Origin: Crambe crambe
Lineage: Eukaryota; Porifera; Demospongiae; Poecilosclerida; Crambeidae
Direction: 5' to 3'
NCBI GenBank assembly: GCA_963924555.1
Contig: OZ004590.1
Location: 7,184,001 to 7,248,000, forward strand
DNA length: 64,000 bases
Numbering within the stretch: position 1 is the stretch's first letter; each line of letters opens with the position of its first letter. The notes beneath the pieces were generated by a model. The model was given only the letters and a program-made list of their open reading frames with translations, searched no databases and was not told where the DNA came from. This document shows positions 50,869 through 62,200 of this stretch, piece by piece. Made by a program: the position numbers and the translations under genes.

Positions 50869-52144
50869 ATGGAAGAACCTACAGAGCAAGATACTGAAGT
50901 AGAGATCAATTTAAAATCAGAAGAGCCAGAAGATGAAGCAGAACCAGATGATGGAGTGCCAAGGGTGCTGGTTACTGGAGCCTCAGGATTCATTGCTTCC
51001 CATCTGACCAAATTTTTACTCGAAGAAGGACGTTTTAGGGTACGAGGTACTGTCAGAAACAAGAAGAATAAGGATAAGGTTAGTTAATACTGTAGCAATA
51101 TACTTCAGATAGATTTATTAATTTTTTACTCTTCAATAGATCCAACCACTGCTGGATTTAGCCCCAAATGCTAAGTATCCATTGCGTCTCATTGAAGCCG
51201 ACCTTCTGAATGCAGAGAGCTGGGCCAAGGCTGTCAAATCTTGCTCCTACGTCTTCCATCTTGCCTCTCCATTTCCACCTGCAGGTGCGATATCTCACCA
51301 AGATGAAGAAGTAAAGTTGATTCAACCAGCTGTAGATGGTACGATTAACATCCTCCAGGCCTGTGCAGATGCTGGGACAGTCAAACGTGTCATCCTAACC
51401 AGTTCTATTGGGGCAGTTTCTTGTGGAATAACTGGCAACCCCACCCTTCCTCCAGATCATGTCTACTCTGAAACTGACTGGTCAGAGGAGCAATTCTGCA
51501 CCCCATATTTCAAAAGCAAACTCTTGGCTGAGAAGGCAGCTTGGGAGTTTGTGAAGAAGTTAGATGAGGATAAACGATTTGAACTGGTTGCTGTCAACCC
51601 CGGGTATGTGCAAGGTCCTCTCCTCAGTCGTGCTTCTGGACAAGCAAGCAAGGGATTCTTTACGTATTTCCTTAATGGGAAAATGCCAGCTGTCCCTGAT
51701 GTCTCTTTAGCTATGGTGGATGTACGTGATGTGGTGGCTGCCCACATTGCTGCTCTCAAAAAACCAGAAGCTGTTGGAAATCGCTATGTACTTGTGGCAG
51801 ATACTGTCAACATGAGAGAAGCTGCACGTATGATCAGTAATGAGTTCAAACCACAAGGATACAAAATATCAACCATGAATCTTCCAAAAATTGGTATGTG
51901 GGTCACCAAATTTTTCAGTGATGAGGCCAAGGATCTATATGGTGTCTGGGGAAAGAACTTGAAGTACAGTAAAGAGAAGATGGTCGGTGAGCTGCAAGTC
52001 ACTCCCCGTTCAATAAAGGAGACCATTATTGACACATGCTACAGCCTCGTTCATTTGGGAGAGGTGAAGAAGACTCCAGGCTACCTCGGACATCCTGATC
52101 ATCGAGAAGCTGAATCTGCTGACAAACCACCAGAGTCTAGCTAG
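50869..52144 (+). CDS. Dihydroflavonol-4-reductase-like reductase B (404 aa)
   Basis: This is a paralogue of the reductase at 46718, with the same two-exon structure (50869-51078 and 51140-52144) and the same splice phase. The catalytic core is almost identical, including VLVTGASGFIASHLTKFLL, ILTSSIGAVS, PYFKSKLLAEKAAWEF and NPGYVQGPLLSR. It lacks most of the acidic N-terminal repeats (only about 27 residues precede the core) and nearly all of the C-terminal tail. ESADKPPES survives directly after GYLGHP, which suggests an internal deletion. The copies are in direct orientation, consistent with a tandem duplication. Substrate unknown; the conserved catalytic residues suggest activity. Confidence 0.9.
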
Positions 52145-52535
52145 CTACTAGTTCAATGTGTGATCTTGAAGTTGTTAGCTATAGCTAGCTAGCTAATTAA
52201 AAAAAAATTTTTTTTGGGGTGCATGGCGGCTAGTTAGCTAAAAGGTGCTCCATGTTGCACCTTGACTGTTGACAGTAGCTATAGTCTACATGCAAGGCAA
52301 TCCATACAGAATCTCCATCTGCCATAGCTAGCTAATAATTTGAGCCTTTGTTAATAGCGATGAATTCCTCTCCACGTATGATGAGCAGAGGGCCCTTACA
52401 GTTACAGAACGAGGCTAGGGAATGTTAATGTTACAAACGTGGTTGGTAAAGGGTCGGGCTTGCCTGATTTTAAATTTAGGATCTAGGAAGCTAATAATTA
52501 TTATTATTACGTAATTATTTTAAAAAGGACTAAAG
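52145..52535. other. Intergenic region before NPC2-like gene 1
   Basis: AT-rich, with AGCTAGCT-type simple repeats and an A/T palindrome near 52200. Near 52440, GGTTGGTAAAGGGTCGGGC matches the inner part of the right terminal repeat of the 613-bp MITE, a truncated relic. Confidence 0.55.
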
Positions 52536-53164
52536 ATGAAGACAGTTCTCTCCTTCCTCGCCATATTATGCGCAGTGATATTCTCTGTCTCCACGGATAC
52601 TCCTTACCAGATTTGCAAGGGTATGCCTGTTACTAGAGATTATGCACCAATTAAATTTTAATTATTATGCAACAGGCTTCAATGGGAGCATTGCTATAAC
52701 TGGTGTAGATGTTCCTGGTTGCAATGCTGCTCCTTGCAATGTTAAAAAGGGCACAACTCCAGTGGTGTCCATCACCTTCAAACCAAGTAGCTAAGTATTT
52801 AAAGCATGCATAATAATTTTTAAAAAGCTTTATTGCTGCAGCTATTGCCGTTACTGATGTAGAAAACAAGGTGTACGGTGAGATTGGTCCAGCCAATGTC
52901 TCCTTTCCTGGTTTCCCAGAATCTTCTAAGTATGCCTGTAAACTGGGAGTCACTTGTCCTGTGGCAGCTGGCACTGAAGTCACCGAGAAAGTTCCTGTCC
53001 CTGTGGCGAGCTCTGATCCAAATGTGGGTTGTTTAATTATAGTAAAAATTATCATTAAAATTTTTTTCTTCCTAATTTAATAGATAAGCCTGACTGCTCT
53101 GTGGATACTTAATGCAGATGGGAAAGAAGCTGCCTGCTTTGAAGTCCCTCTCCAGATAACATAA
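52536..53164 (+). CDS. NPC2-like ML-domain lipid-binding protein 1 (152 aa)
   Basis: Secreted/lysosomal ML-domain proteins of the NPC2 type bind sterols or other lipids in an immunoglobulin-like beta sandwich. Exons 52536-52620, 52676-52786, 52842-53023 and 53084-53164 are in phase. The signal peptide is MKTVLSFLAILCAVIFSVST. The six family cysteines are present as YQIC, GC/PC, AC/TC (YACKLGVTCPV) and AACFEV. GSIAITGVDVPGC and PVAAGTEV are typical of the fold. Length agrees with NPC2 (about 150). The adjacent paralogue has identical exon phases, indicating tandem duplication. Ligand unknown. Confidence 0.92.
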
Positions 53165-53418
53165 TACAAAATGCAAGCTTTATCCTAATAACGTATTCTC
53201 TTCAGAAATCCGTATAACATCATACCATAGATAATACTGTATTACTATACAGTATGTACAGTACCTCCGTACTGCTGTATTATCTATGATCATACGATGT
53301 TCATATCGCGATATACACGTGTAGGAGAGTATAAAAGTAAAAGTAGCTTTAGTGGCTTTGGAGCTTCCTGGAGTTGTAAAAGAAGTCCGTTCAGTGCGAT
53401 TGAGTTTCCGAGAACAAG

Positions 53419-54066
53419 ATGAAGGTTGTCTTCTCCCTCTTTATCGTGTGCGCAGCCATCCTTTCTGCCTATGCTGGTACACCATATCAGCCGTGCGCGA
53501 GTAAGTCAATAATGAGTTATACCACAATTCTTTACTATTTTATCTATGCTTTAGAGTTTAATGGGACTATTGCAGTGACAGGTGTTGACGTTCCTGGTTG
53601 TACTGGTCCTCCATGTTTGCTCAAAAAGGGCACAACTGCTACTATCGCCATTACTTTCAAGCCAAGTGAGAGACTCGGAACTTGCTAACTGCAGTATCCA
53701 ATAATGTATTATTCTTCCTTTAACCACAGCTGTGGCCGTCACTGATGTAGTAAACAAAGTGTATGGAGAGATAGGTGGAATTGATGTTCCTTTTCCTGGT
53801 TTTCCCGATAGTTCAAAGGACGCCTGTAAACTGGGAGTCACTTGTCCTGTGGCAGCTGGCACTGAAGTCACTGAGAAAGTTCCTGTCCCTGTGGCCAGTT
53901 CTGACCCTAGTGTAAGTGTTTGAGCCAGACTTACTCTCTATATAACTGTTCATTCCCCCCCCCCCCCCCCCCCCCCGAACAGATCACCATAACAGCCAAG
54001 TGGAAGCTGGCTGCTGATGGCAAGGATGCTGCATGCATTGAAGTCCCTCTGAAAATCACATCCTAA
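53419..54066 (+). CDS. NPC2-like ML-domain lipid-binding protein 2 (152 aa)
   Basis: Exons 53419-53500, 53555-53665, 53730-53911 and 53983-54066 join in phase. A signal peptide (MKVVFSLFIVCAAILSAYA) precedes the ML domain, with the same six cysteines and nearly identical ACKLGVTCPVAAGTEVTEKV. It differs from gene 1 mostly in the first exon, in the loop after the second cysteine pair, and at the C terminus (ITITAKWKLAADGK). The last intron contains 22 consecutive C just before its acceptor. It ends 220 bp from the convergent Claspin stop. Function as for gene 1: lipid carrier, ligand unknown. Confidence 0.92.
53955..53976. repeat. Poly(C)22 tract at the last acceptor of NPC2-like gene 2
   Basis: An uninterrupted run of 22 C is followed by GAACAG and the exon. 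It replaces the normal mixed polypyrimidine tract. Confidence 0.9.
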
Positions 54067-54286
54067 AGTCTTGGATTAACTTGGGTGTATCCCTCCAGAA
54101 CTCTGTAATTCATGTTACATTTCCTCTCAAATCGCTATCAATGTTATTTTTGAAAGTTTATATTCAAAATCAGTACTGTGTGGTTTAAAAAATTAGTCAC
54201 GTTTTTCTCTTAGGTGTCTTCAAAGACTAGTTGTAATTAATGTAAACCAAAAACACCTTTAATGGACATGTCACGCTGGTAAGAGT

Positions 54287-57200
54287 TCAGTATAGATTGA
54301 ATATGCTGGTGTGATCCAGAGAAGATGATCTAGGTCTGCCCTTCAGCTTGTTGACACGAGACTTTTTGGCCACCAGAGGTGGTGGTGGTGCTCCATGAGG
54401 AGTGTTAGTGGTTGACCTTTTCTTCCCTGCCAACACCTGTAAGAGTAACGTAACTCGTAACGTTGTAACTCATGATAATTCTTTATGGAAAGTCATTATT
54501 GTGATTACATCGTGATTACATACATTGTTGGTGTGGGAAGCAGGTGTGGCCTTCTGGAAAACAAAACCATGACTGGAGTTGCTCCCGACATTGGTGGGTG
54601 TGGTCACAGAAGGGGTGGCAGTTTGAGAGTTGGAGCGGTGGAGGGAAGAAGGTGTAGTGCTGGACTTGGTCTGTTTCAGAAATGAGTTGCAGTAAGATGG
54701 CCGATTACCTGTGGAGAGATGCCCTGCTTTGGGAAAGGAGGTGCTGGAAGGAGGCAGACGCTTTGAAGGACCTGATATAGGAGCTGGGAGGTAGAGGGAG
54801 AGACAGCAATGAGTGGATTAGAGATATTCAGTAGCTTACTGTCAACACGAGACTGGGAAGTGGTGTCAGTTATGATGCTCAGAATATTTTGGCTGTCCTG
54901 GTCCAATTCAAGTAGTAAGTTTTCTTCATTCTCCTATAGAAAACCAGACAGGAATGTATGCTTAACACTATAACCTTCTCTCCAAACAGGACAGTGGAGG
55001 CAGTTACAATAACACTTTACAAGATTATCTAGATGTTCACTACACTTGTAGGGAATTGAGCTGTTGATGAACATAACTGAAACTACAGCATCTTGCTCAC
55101 TCCCAGACACCAATTTTACATTCAATGTCCTTTCCTGATAAGCAATATGTGGCTACATTCAACAAGTTTCAGCACCTTGCATTTTCTGATGAACTCTTCC
55201 CGCTCTAATCGGTCCCTCCTCCTCTTTGCTTCAGCTTGGTTGATACTGTTAGTGGAGTCCTCCAGCTCCTCCCCTTCACTCTCCCTCTCCTCAGAGAATA
55301 ACTCCAGGGACCCTGCCTCAGACCCCTGACCAGCAAATCGCCGTGTCCGGAAAAAGCCATTCTTGAGTGCCAGTCCGTCTTCATACAGATCTCCTTCTAC
55401 AGGAAATAAATTCAACACCTGCTGAAACCACACCCATCACTCTAATTGGAGCACACCTTTTAGGAATCGCTCCTTGAAGTCCTGGAGTTCAGCCTTGTCA
55501 TCGGCAAGGGCATGCTTCCTGCACACCAATTAGTGAATTAAAAGGGGAAGGGACAATCGAGCATACACTCACAAATGAGCCTTGTTGACCTGGTCCCACA
55601 GCTCACTTTTGGACAGCTCAAGCTCCACCCCTTCGTCCTCTTCATACTCATTAGCAAGTAGTAAGTCCGCTTCATCATCTTCATCTTCTTCATCTGACCC
55701 AACGTCTTCCCCAGATAACTCTGCTTCACTCTCCACAAACTCTGCCATCCTTTCCCTGCACCATACTCAGGATATTAGCTGGATACTAATCAGGATACTG
55801 GACATAAAAAGCTCACTCTTTGGTCGGTTTGACGTAGACTTTACGTCGCCTGATGAGTGGCATATCACCATCCTCCTCCTCAGATGTATGACCCGAGACT
55901 CCTCCCTCAGGGGGAGCAGCAGCACCTGTTCTCCTTGATTCCTGTTGGTGTCTCTTTGCCCACCTCAGCACAGCATTTTCTTCCTCCCCTTCCTCTTCAT
56001 CACTGCTTCCACTGCTCATCCCATCACTCATCTTTCCAGCCCCCTTGGAAGGGGTAAGGCAACGCCCTGTGTGCACCAACCCCTTAGGTGGCGGCATCTG
56101 AGACAATGGGAAACCTCCAGAACAAAGACCGATCACTTCACTAAGACCATCATCTTGAGAATCCAGGCCAATTCCCATTCTTGGTTCTGCCTCAGTTGGC
56201 AGGCCTAGAAGTTCCCTGACTTCCTGGCTGTCTGATGAGTGTCTATTTTTTTCAAGCATGTCACGAGGGCTGGGAGGTGTGCCAGGAAACTTGCCGGAAC
56301 ACAACTGGAGGAGCTCACCTGAACAGCCTTCCTGGGACGGAGGATCTAGGGCACCTTGCAATGCCAAACCAGGTGAGCTTACTTTCTCTTTTCTGATGCA
56401 GAGAAATCTGAAGACAAGTGGAAGTAATTCTTCAAAGTTTGTGCTTTGCATATAAATTTGGCACTGAACTAATTAAAGTTCTCTCCTGGGGAGAGACTTG
56501 TGACTATTCCACAAAGTACACACACCCACACACACACCTGTTAGTCTCGTACCAAGGCAAAAATGGGTCTGGGTATGAGCTTATGTATCACACTTACCCA
56601 TCCTCATCCAAGAACTGTGTCTCTCCTTCGATGTTCAACTGACTTTGAGTAGAGTTCGTAAGAGTGGGTTGCCACTGAGACTCCTCCCCTTCCAGGATAT
56701 CCTGAGTGTCCATCATTGAATTGTCTCGCAGAAGAGAAAAAATCTTCTTTGATGGTGGTTTGTCATGAGCTGCCATTGGATCGAAGGGTTGGGCCGGAGG
56801 GAGGGACTGTCCCCACTGGAAGCTGAGCTCCAGGCTATCTGCATCATTTGTGCTGCACAGAGATCCTTCCTCTGACACACCAATAACTCCCTTCCTCTCA
56901 ATACACTCTCCTTCATCAACCTTTCCCGTCCTCACACTTTCATCGAGATTTTCTGCAGAGTCGAGGCCACCTGTACCAATTCCACTGTCAGTAAGTGATG
57001 TACCTACAGGCTTGGACACATCAGCAGAAATGGTACAGGGTAGCAGACTAGAGGAATCACTCTCTTCATCACTGTCCAGTCTCAGGGGAGGCATTTCTGA
57101 AACATCTTTATTATCAATGATATCAGCTCCATCATCATCATCAGAGTCTAACACTCGTGGCAATAATCTTCTCTTCTTCTTGGTAAGTTTTAAATTATTC

Positions 57201-59033
57201 GAATCTTCATCATCCATGTCATCTTCATTATCACTAGCATCTTTCAAAGCTTCGCCAGAGTCCCTGCCATTTTCAGCCTCATCTTCATCCAGGTCACTAC
57301 ACACATCACTTTCCTCTGCATCACCTCCACCACCATCCCCTTCAAATTCCTCATCACTTGTGTCTACATCATGTCATCAGAACACAAGTTGGTAAAAGAT
57401 CATCATTGCAATAAACATCATCATTACAACATATTTTGTGACATGACTTGCCTGTGGTCTCAGCATCTGTCATTTCAACCTCTTCCTCCTCTTCTTCTTC
57501 ATCATACATCTTTCGTGAGAGTTCCAAGGCTTTCTGTTCTTGTGCTCTGGTTTGGCTAATCTGCGAGACCTGTCTGCGCATAGCCAACTTCCACTCCACC
57601 CTCGCACTCATAGCCCCTACAACACGTGCAACAAAACATAACCCGAAAGGACCACAAATTGTAGTCACCTCATAAACTCTTAACTGACAAAGGACACTCC
57701 GAAAGAGGGCAAACATATAAGGGCAAACCTCTCAACAAAGGCCAATGGGCAATCTTTATATGAGAGGATACGGTCCCAAGTGTGTCCATTATTCGGAGGT
57801 TCCATCGTATCTCAATTATGAATGACCACTACTTCTCGTCCACCCACCCACCTGGTTTGTCCTTTAGCTTGGCTACACTCTTCTCTGGCAAAATGGAGGT
57901 CTCTGCTTGTATGCTGCCGAAGGGCCTCTCCTGAACTTGGCTTGAGCGTGGTACTATATGACTTGTCAGACGCTGCTGAAATTTCTCCAGTGGAGTAAGT
58001 TCTCTGGTGGAAGGGATATCTAGACAAAGCCCATCTTCTTCATGGAATGTATTGGCTAGAGGTAATCGAGGGGGTGGAATCACTTGGGTACTGTCTGGTT
58101 CAGGAGACTGTTCAGGAAGGGGTGGGCGTGGCTTAGCAAAGAGACTAGTGAGAGTTCTCTGTGTCTGACGGAGAGCAGCACTCTTTTTTATAAGTTGAGC
58201 TAGCTTCCTTTGATTGGCAGCAACTGGAGGATTTGCATTACATATCTCAGTAGGAGGAGGACCCTGGTCATTAGAGTTGTCATGGTGAACTTCTCCCTTC
58301 TGTGGCATACCTCCATCATAAGCGGAACTGAGTGGATCAGGAGAGACGGAACGAGAGCTAGAGGAACCACTCTTTGTCATTGAAGCTAAAGGGGTGTGGT
58401 CAATCTGGATGTTCTCCCTATGGTCACATGACGATATAATAGTATACTATATTAACCAGTGGCAGTCTATATACTCACTTATTGGAAATCCTGCAGGCCT
58501 GGTGTGCAGAAGTGATTTCAGCTTTCTTACTCTTCAACTTAGTCAGGAAGGTGTCTAAGGTCTTGGTCCTAGTTTGGTATTGTGGCAGATTGAGAGAAGA
58601 CTCTATGCATGAATTGTAATGTAACATAGGGAATACATTACCTAGGTGAGTGAACTCACGTCGTACAATTCTCTGGCTGTCGCTATGTATCTGTTTCACC
58701 TCCACCTTGGATGATTTCCTCTGGCGGGAGGAGTTGGGAGTTTTTGATTTTGTTCTCTTCCCCTGGCTTTTTGAAGCAATTTCCTCATCTTCACTGTCCA
58801 GTTGGGGAGATATCCGCTTACTGGAACATTCTGGCCTGGCAGTTATTGCTGGTGCTCGTGATTGCGGTAGTGCTGGGCTGTCATTTTCCTCACTACCACT
58901 GTCACTAGAGCTGTCTCCTCCAAATAAGTCACTGTTCTCCTGCAACTGTTGGAAATAATGATATGAACTTTACCTCTGCTCCTCCCAGTGAGAGAGGCCA
59001 TACCTTCCTCAATACATCTTCCCTGTCCTCCAT
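54287..59033 (-). CDS. CLSPN: Claspin, DNA replication checkpoint mediator (1203 aa, 14 exons)
   Basis: Claspin is an acidic fork-associated adaptor that lets ATR phosphorylate CHK1. Exons: 59033-59004, 58945-58642, 58602-58479, 58417-57852, 57810-57715, 57616-57452, 57363-56598, 56407-55817, 55755-55573, 55518-55457, 55396-55176, 54933-54840, 54783-54524 and 54436-54287; total phase is consistent. Landmarks: IHSDSQR..R, SSLNLPQYQTRTKTLDTFL near the N terminus, TQFLDEDGFL in the middle, then MAEFVESEAELSGEDVGSDE, LADDKAELQDFKERFL, GDLYEDGLALKNGFFRTRRF, RDRLEREEFIRKC and the late HGFVFQ. Runs of Asp/Glu/Ser dominate elsewhere. The intron after the exon ending at 57452 has a GC donor, and intron 2 is 39 nt. 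Which Ser/Thr residues act as CHK1-binding repeats was not determined. Small-exon boundaries around 57.7 and 54.8 kb are the least certain. Confidence 0.9.
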
Positions 59034-59287
59034 CTTATGATCGTTCTCTTCTCTAGCTCTCCGTCTGCAAAATTACCGCCAAAATCTTCCATTATGCGCA
59101 TGCGCATAGCTTTGATGGCGGCCCGGCGGGAAATTATGAAGCTTGGCATATGCACTTGTTGATCATCCAACTATTTTATTGACATTCATTGTGATTATAG
59201 AAGTCCTATAGTCCTATATTCAGATTACTTAGTCAGGAATGACACTTGGTAATACACAGTTAACTTCACTGAAGATCATCTAGAATC
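59034..59287. promoter_or_regulatory. Divergent Claspin/PDZRN-like promoter with NRF1-like and E2F-like sites
   Basis: ATGCGCATGCGCAT (59094-59107) matches the NRF1 palindrome. GGCGGGAAA (59125-59133) matches the E2F consensus, and TTTTGGCGG occurs on the minus strand near 59080. All lie within 100 bp of the Claspin start codon. Regulation is inferred from vertebrate Claspin being an E2F target. Confidence 0.5.
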
Positions 59288-62200
59288 ATGGCTGACAGCG
59301 GTTTCCCTCTAGAGTGGTTTGCAGAGCCTGTGGAAGATCATTTAAAGTGTGGCATCTGTTCCAAGGTATTAAGAGATCCTACAGTCACCAAATGCGGACA
59401 TATCTATTGTGAGCAGTGTCTCTACCACTGGGTGGACTATTACGGTGTGTGTCCTGAGCGATGCAGAGAAGTGGAACTAGACTCACTCAAGCGGTCATTA
59501 CATGTCCAAAAGCTTATTTCCGGTTTGCTGACTGGCTGTAAAAACAAAATAGCTGGTTGTCCCGTGCAAGTTCCACTTGCTGAAAAACACCAACACGAGA
59601 GGACCTGCCCATATCAGAGCGGCGCAGGATTCAAAAATAAAAAATCGAAAAGAGATTTTCTGCACAAGCGACAAGTTAGTGCACCAGCTGCTATCGAAGA
59701 GAACGACTACGTTGTGCATCACAAGAAGACTAAGAAGTCAATATTTTTTTCCAATACTCGTTTGAGCGCCATTGCTAGATCGCCTTCTTCTGCAGCCATT
59801 CTGTGCAGAACAGAGGACGCCAGACCAATGCCAATAGCCATGGTCAGTCATCTAATTAACTAGACCGCTCTTCCTAACTGCTGCTTAGTAGCAAGCATGT
59901 GCAGTGAAGCTGCTAATGTGTTTATGAATTCTTCACACTTTTTCAAAATATGTATTCATCCTTATACAGAATTCCAAAGGCAGTTGCACAGAGCACACCT
60001 TCAGACTCAAGAGAACCAAGACCAAGGAGCCACTGGGACTGGTTTTAGTTTCAGGAGAAAAGGTAAGCTCTGTGCAATAGTAATCAATGTTTTGAATAGC
60101 CTTAAGTTAGATGTTGTTTAATATTAGGTATAGCCTTTTTGATCTTGTAGAGAAACAGTTTCATTATGGATTCATGTTATGATTTTACTTTGGACTTTGA
60201 CGCAGACCCCGGATGGTCGGCCATACAGTTTCTATGTGAAGAAAGTTCATCCTGACACATTGGGCTGGAAAGCAGGACTCCAAGCTGAAGACAGAATTAT
60301 CAAGGTAACTTTTAGTGGTACATGCAGTGCTGTGTGGTGTGCAGTATATAACATGCATTGTGTGTGGCTGGTGCATGCAGCTAGCTGCAGGTGGTGGCAT
60401 AAATTTGGCCTCTGGCTGAACCAGGTGCCTTTAGGTTACAAACAAGAGTTACAACAAAACTTCTTGTCTCCAAGGGCTGGGGCCAGACTTGGCGGGCCAT
60501 AGAGGGTGGTGTAATGATTAGCGGTATCTGGGAGTAATTAGAGTACTTGTGATGTTTCTCTCCTGGGAGAGAGGAGGTAGGTAGTTTGGACTAGGGCTAG
60601 GAAGTTGCATACCAGCTGGAGGACTAGGAAGTCGCATATAACGTCATGCCAGCTGGCTTGGCTGATAACCTATTATTTGATTTAGCTTGTCTGATGAGAA
60701 TCATAGCCAGGACTCTAGCCCAGCCCTGCCGGATGTAAAGTCCCCTAATATTCATACTCCCTTGTCACCTCCATTGTAAGACTCTTGGTATGCATGGCAT
60801 TTGCAAGCTGCACCCCACTTGTACACAAAGTTTTGATCAATCTTCTGCCTTATTTAGGTTGATAACTACGAGCTGGCCAGCATTGTGCCACAAGAGGCTG
60901 TAGCCAGGATCAAGGAGAAAACACTGGTTACTCTGACTGTGCTGAGAGGTGTCGACTGCAATAAGAGGAGTGGCGAAAGGGCAGATAGGGGAATAGACGA
61001 CCACGTTTATGACGAGATCTTGTACACAGACTTCCAACTGAGTCAGAACCTTTCTCAACAGGACGAGAACACGCCCATTAATATGGCCTCAGGTGGCTAC
61101 CCAAAATCGTCAAAAGGCCGAGTTCCCATGTCCAGAGGCACGTCTCACCACCACTTACACACATGCAAGGGGAGGGACAAAGGAGGCAGCAAGGACAGTG
61201 GTCTCTCCAGTGGCAGTAGTACTCATCACCTTAACAACGAGGAGGGGCGGGTCCCCACTTTCCCCGACCCATATCGCAACAGAGTGGGGTCACAGGGGTC
61301 AAGGTCGGATAGTGGCAGGAATGAGGATTATGAAGTGGAGGTGAGAATGAGATAAAATGACGTTCGTGCACTGTACATCAGTGAATCCTTACCTACTGCT
61401 CTGTTTCTATGGAGAGGCCTAGAGCATTTGTAGTTGACCGTGCTCCTTTACAAGTTATTTTGTTTTATATTTTTAGGACATCTACCTACAAAAGAATGGG
61501 ACCAGTCAGCTTGGGATCACCCTTGGATACGACACAAAGTCTGCTAATGGTCAGCTGGCCGTTTGTGAGGTGATTAAATTAGAGCTACACTTATCGCTCC
61601 ATTCAGGAAATAAAAGAGCTTAAAGGCTGTCCTTTTTAGACTACCTAGCTCTGGCTCTGTAACCACATTTGTATAGACAGAACACAGAAGTGCTTATTTC
61701 ACTAAGTCTGAAATGTGAAACCATTGGTTTCAACCTTATTAAGAAGTGCGAGTTTATTGCATAGGACCATTCAAGATTTGATATCTCTTTCCCCCCATAA
61801 TTGTACAGATTGTTCCCAATGGTCTCGCAGCTCAGCAGGGCCGTCTCAAGCGTGGCGACATCATACAAAGGGTAAGTGTTCTCTAGAGTTATTAGCATGT
61901 GGCTGCATTTTCTGGTCAAGGGTTTCCCACTAATGGTTGTAACAGGTTTTGTTGATCTGTTGTGCCCTTACAGTGTTAACGGTTGACAGAGTGTATTTGG
62001 GGTGTTATCCTTGCTACCTTTTAAAGCCTGTGATACAGAACCACTAAGTGATGTGTCTTGACACGTGCTGCATTAGGCCACCAATGGGCTTTAGACATCT
62101 TGTTGTGATGCATTAACCTCTATTATGCTCAGTTCTTTGAGTTGTGTGCAATAGGATGGGAAGTCTTTTGTCATGTTCATTTTCTCGCTTTATGCGACTT

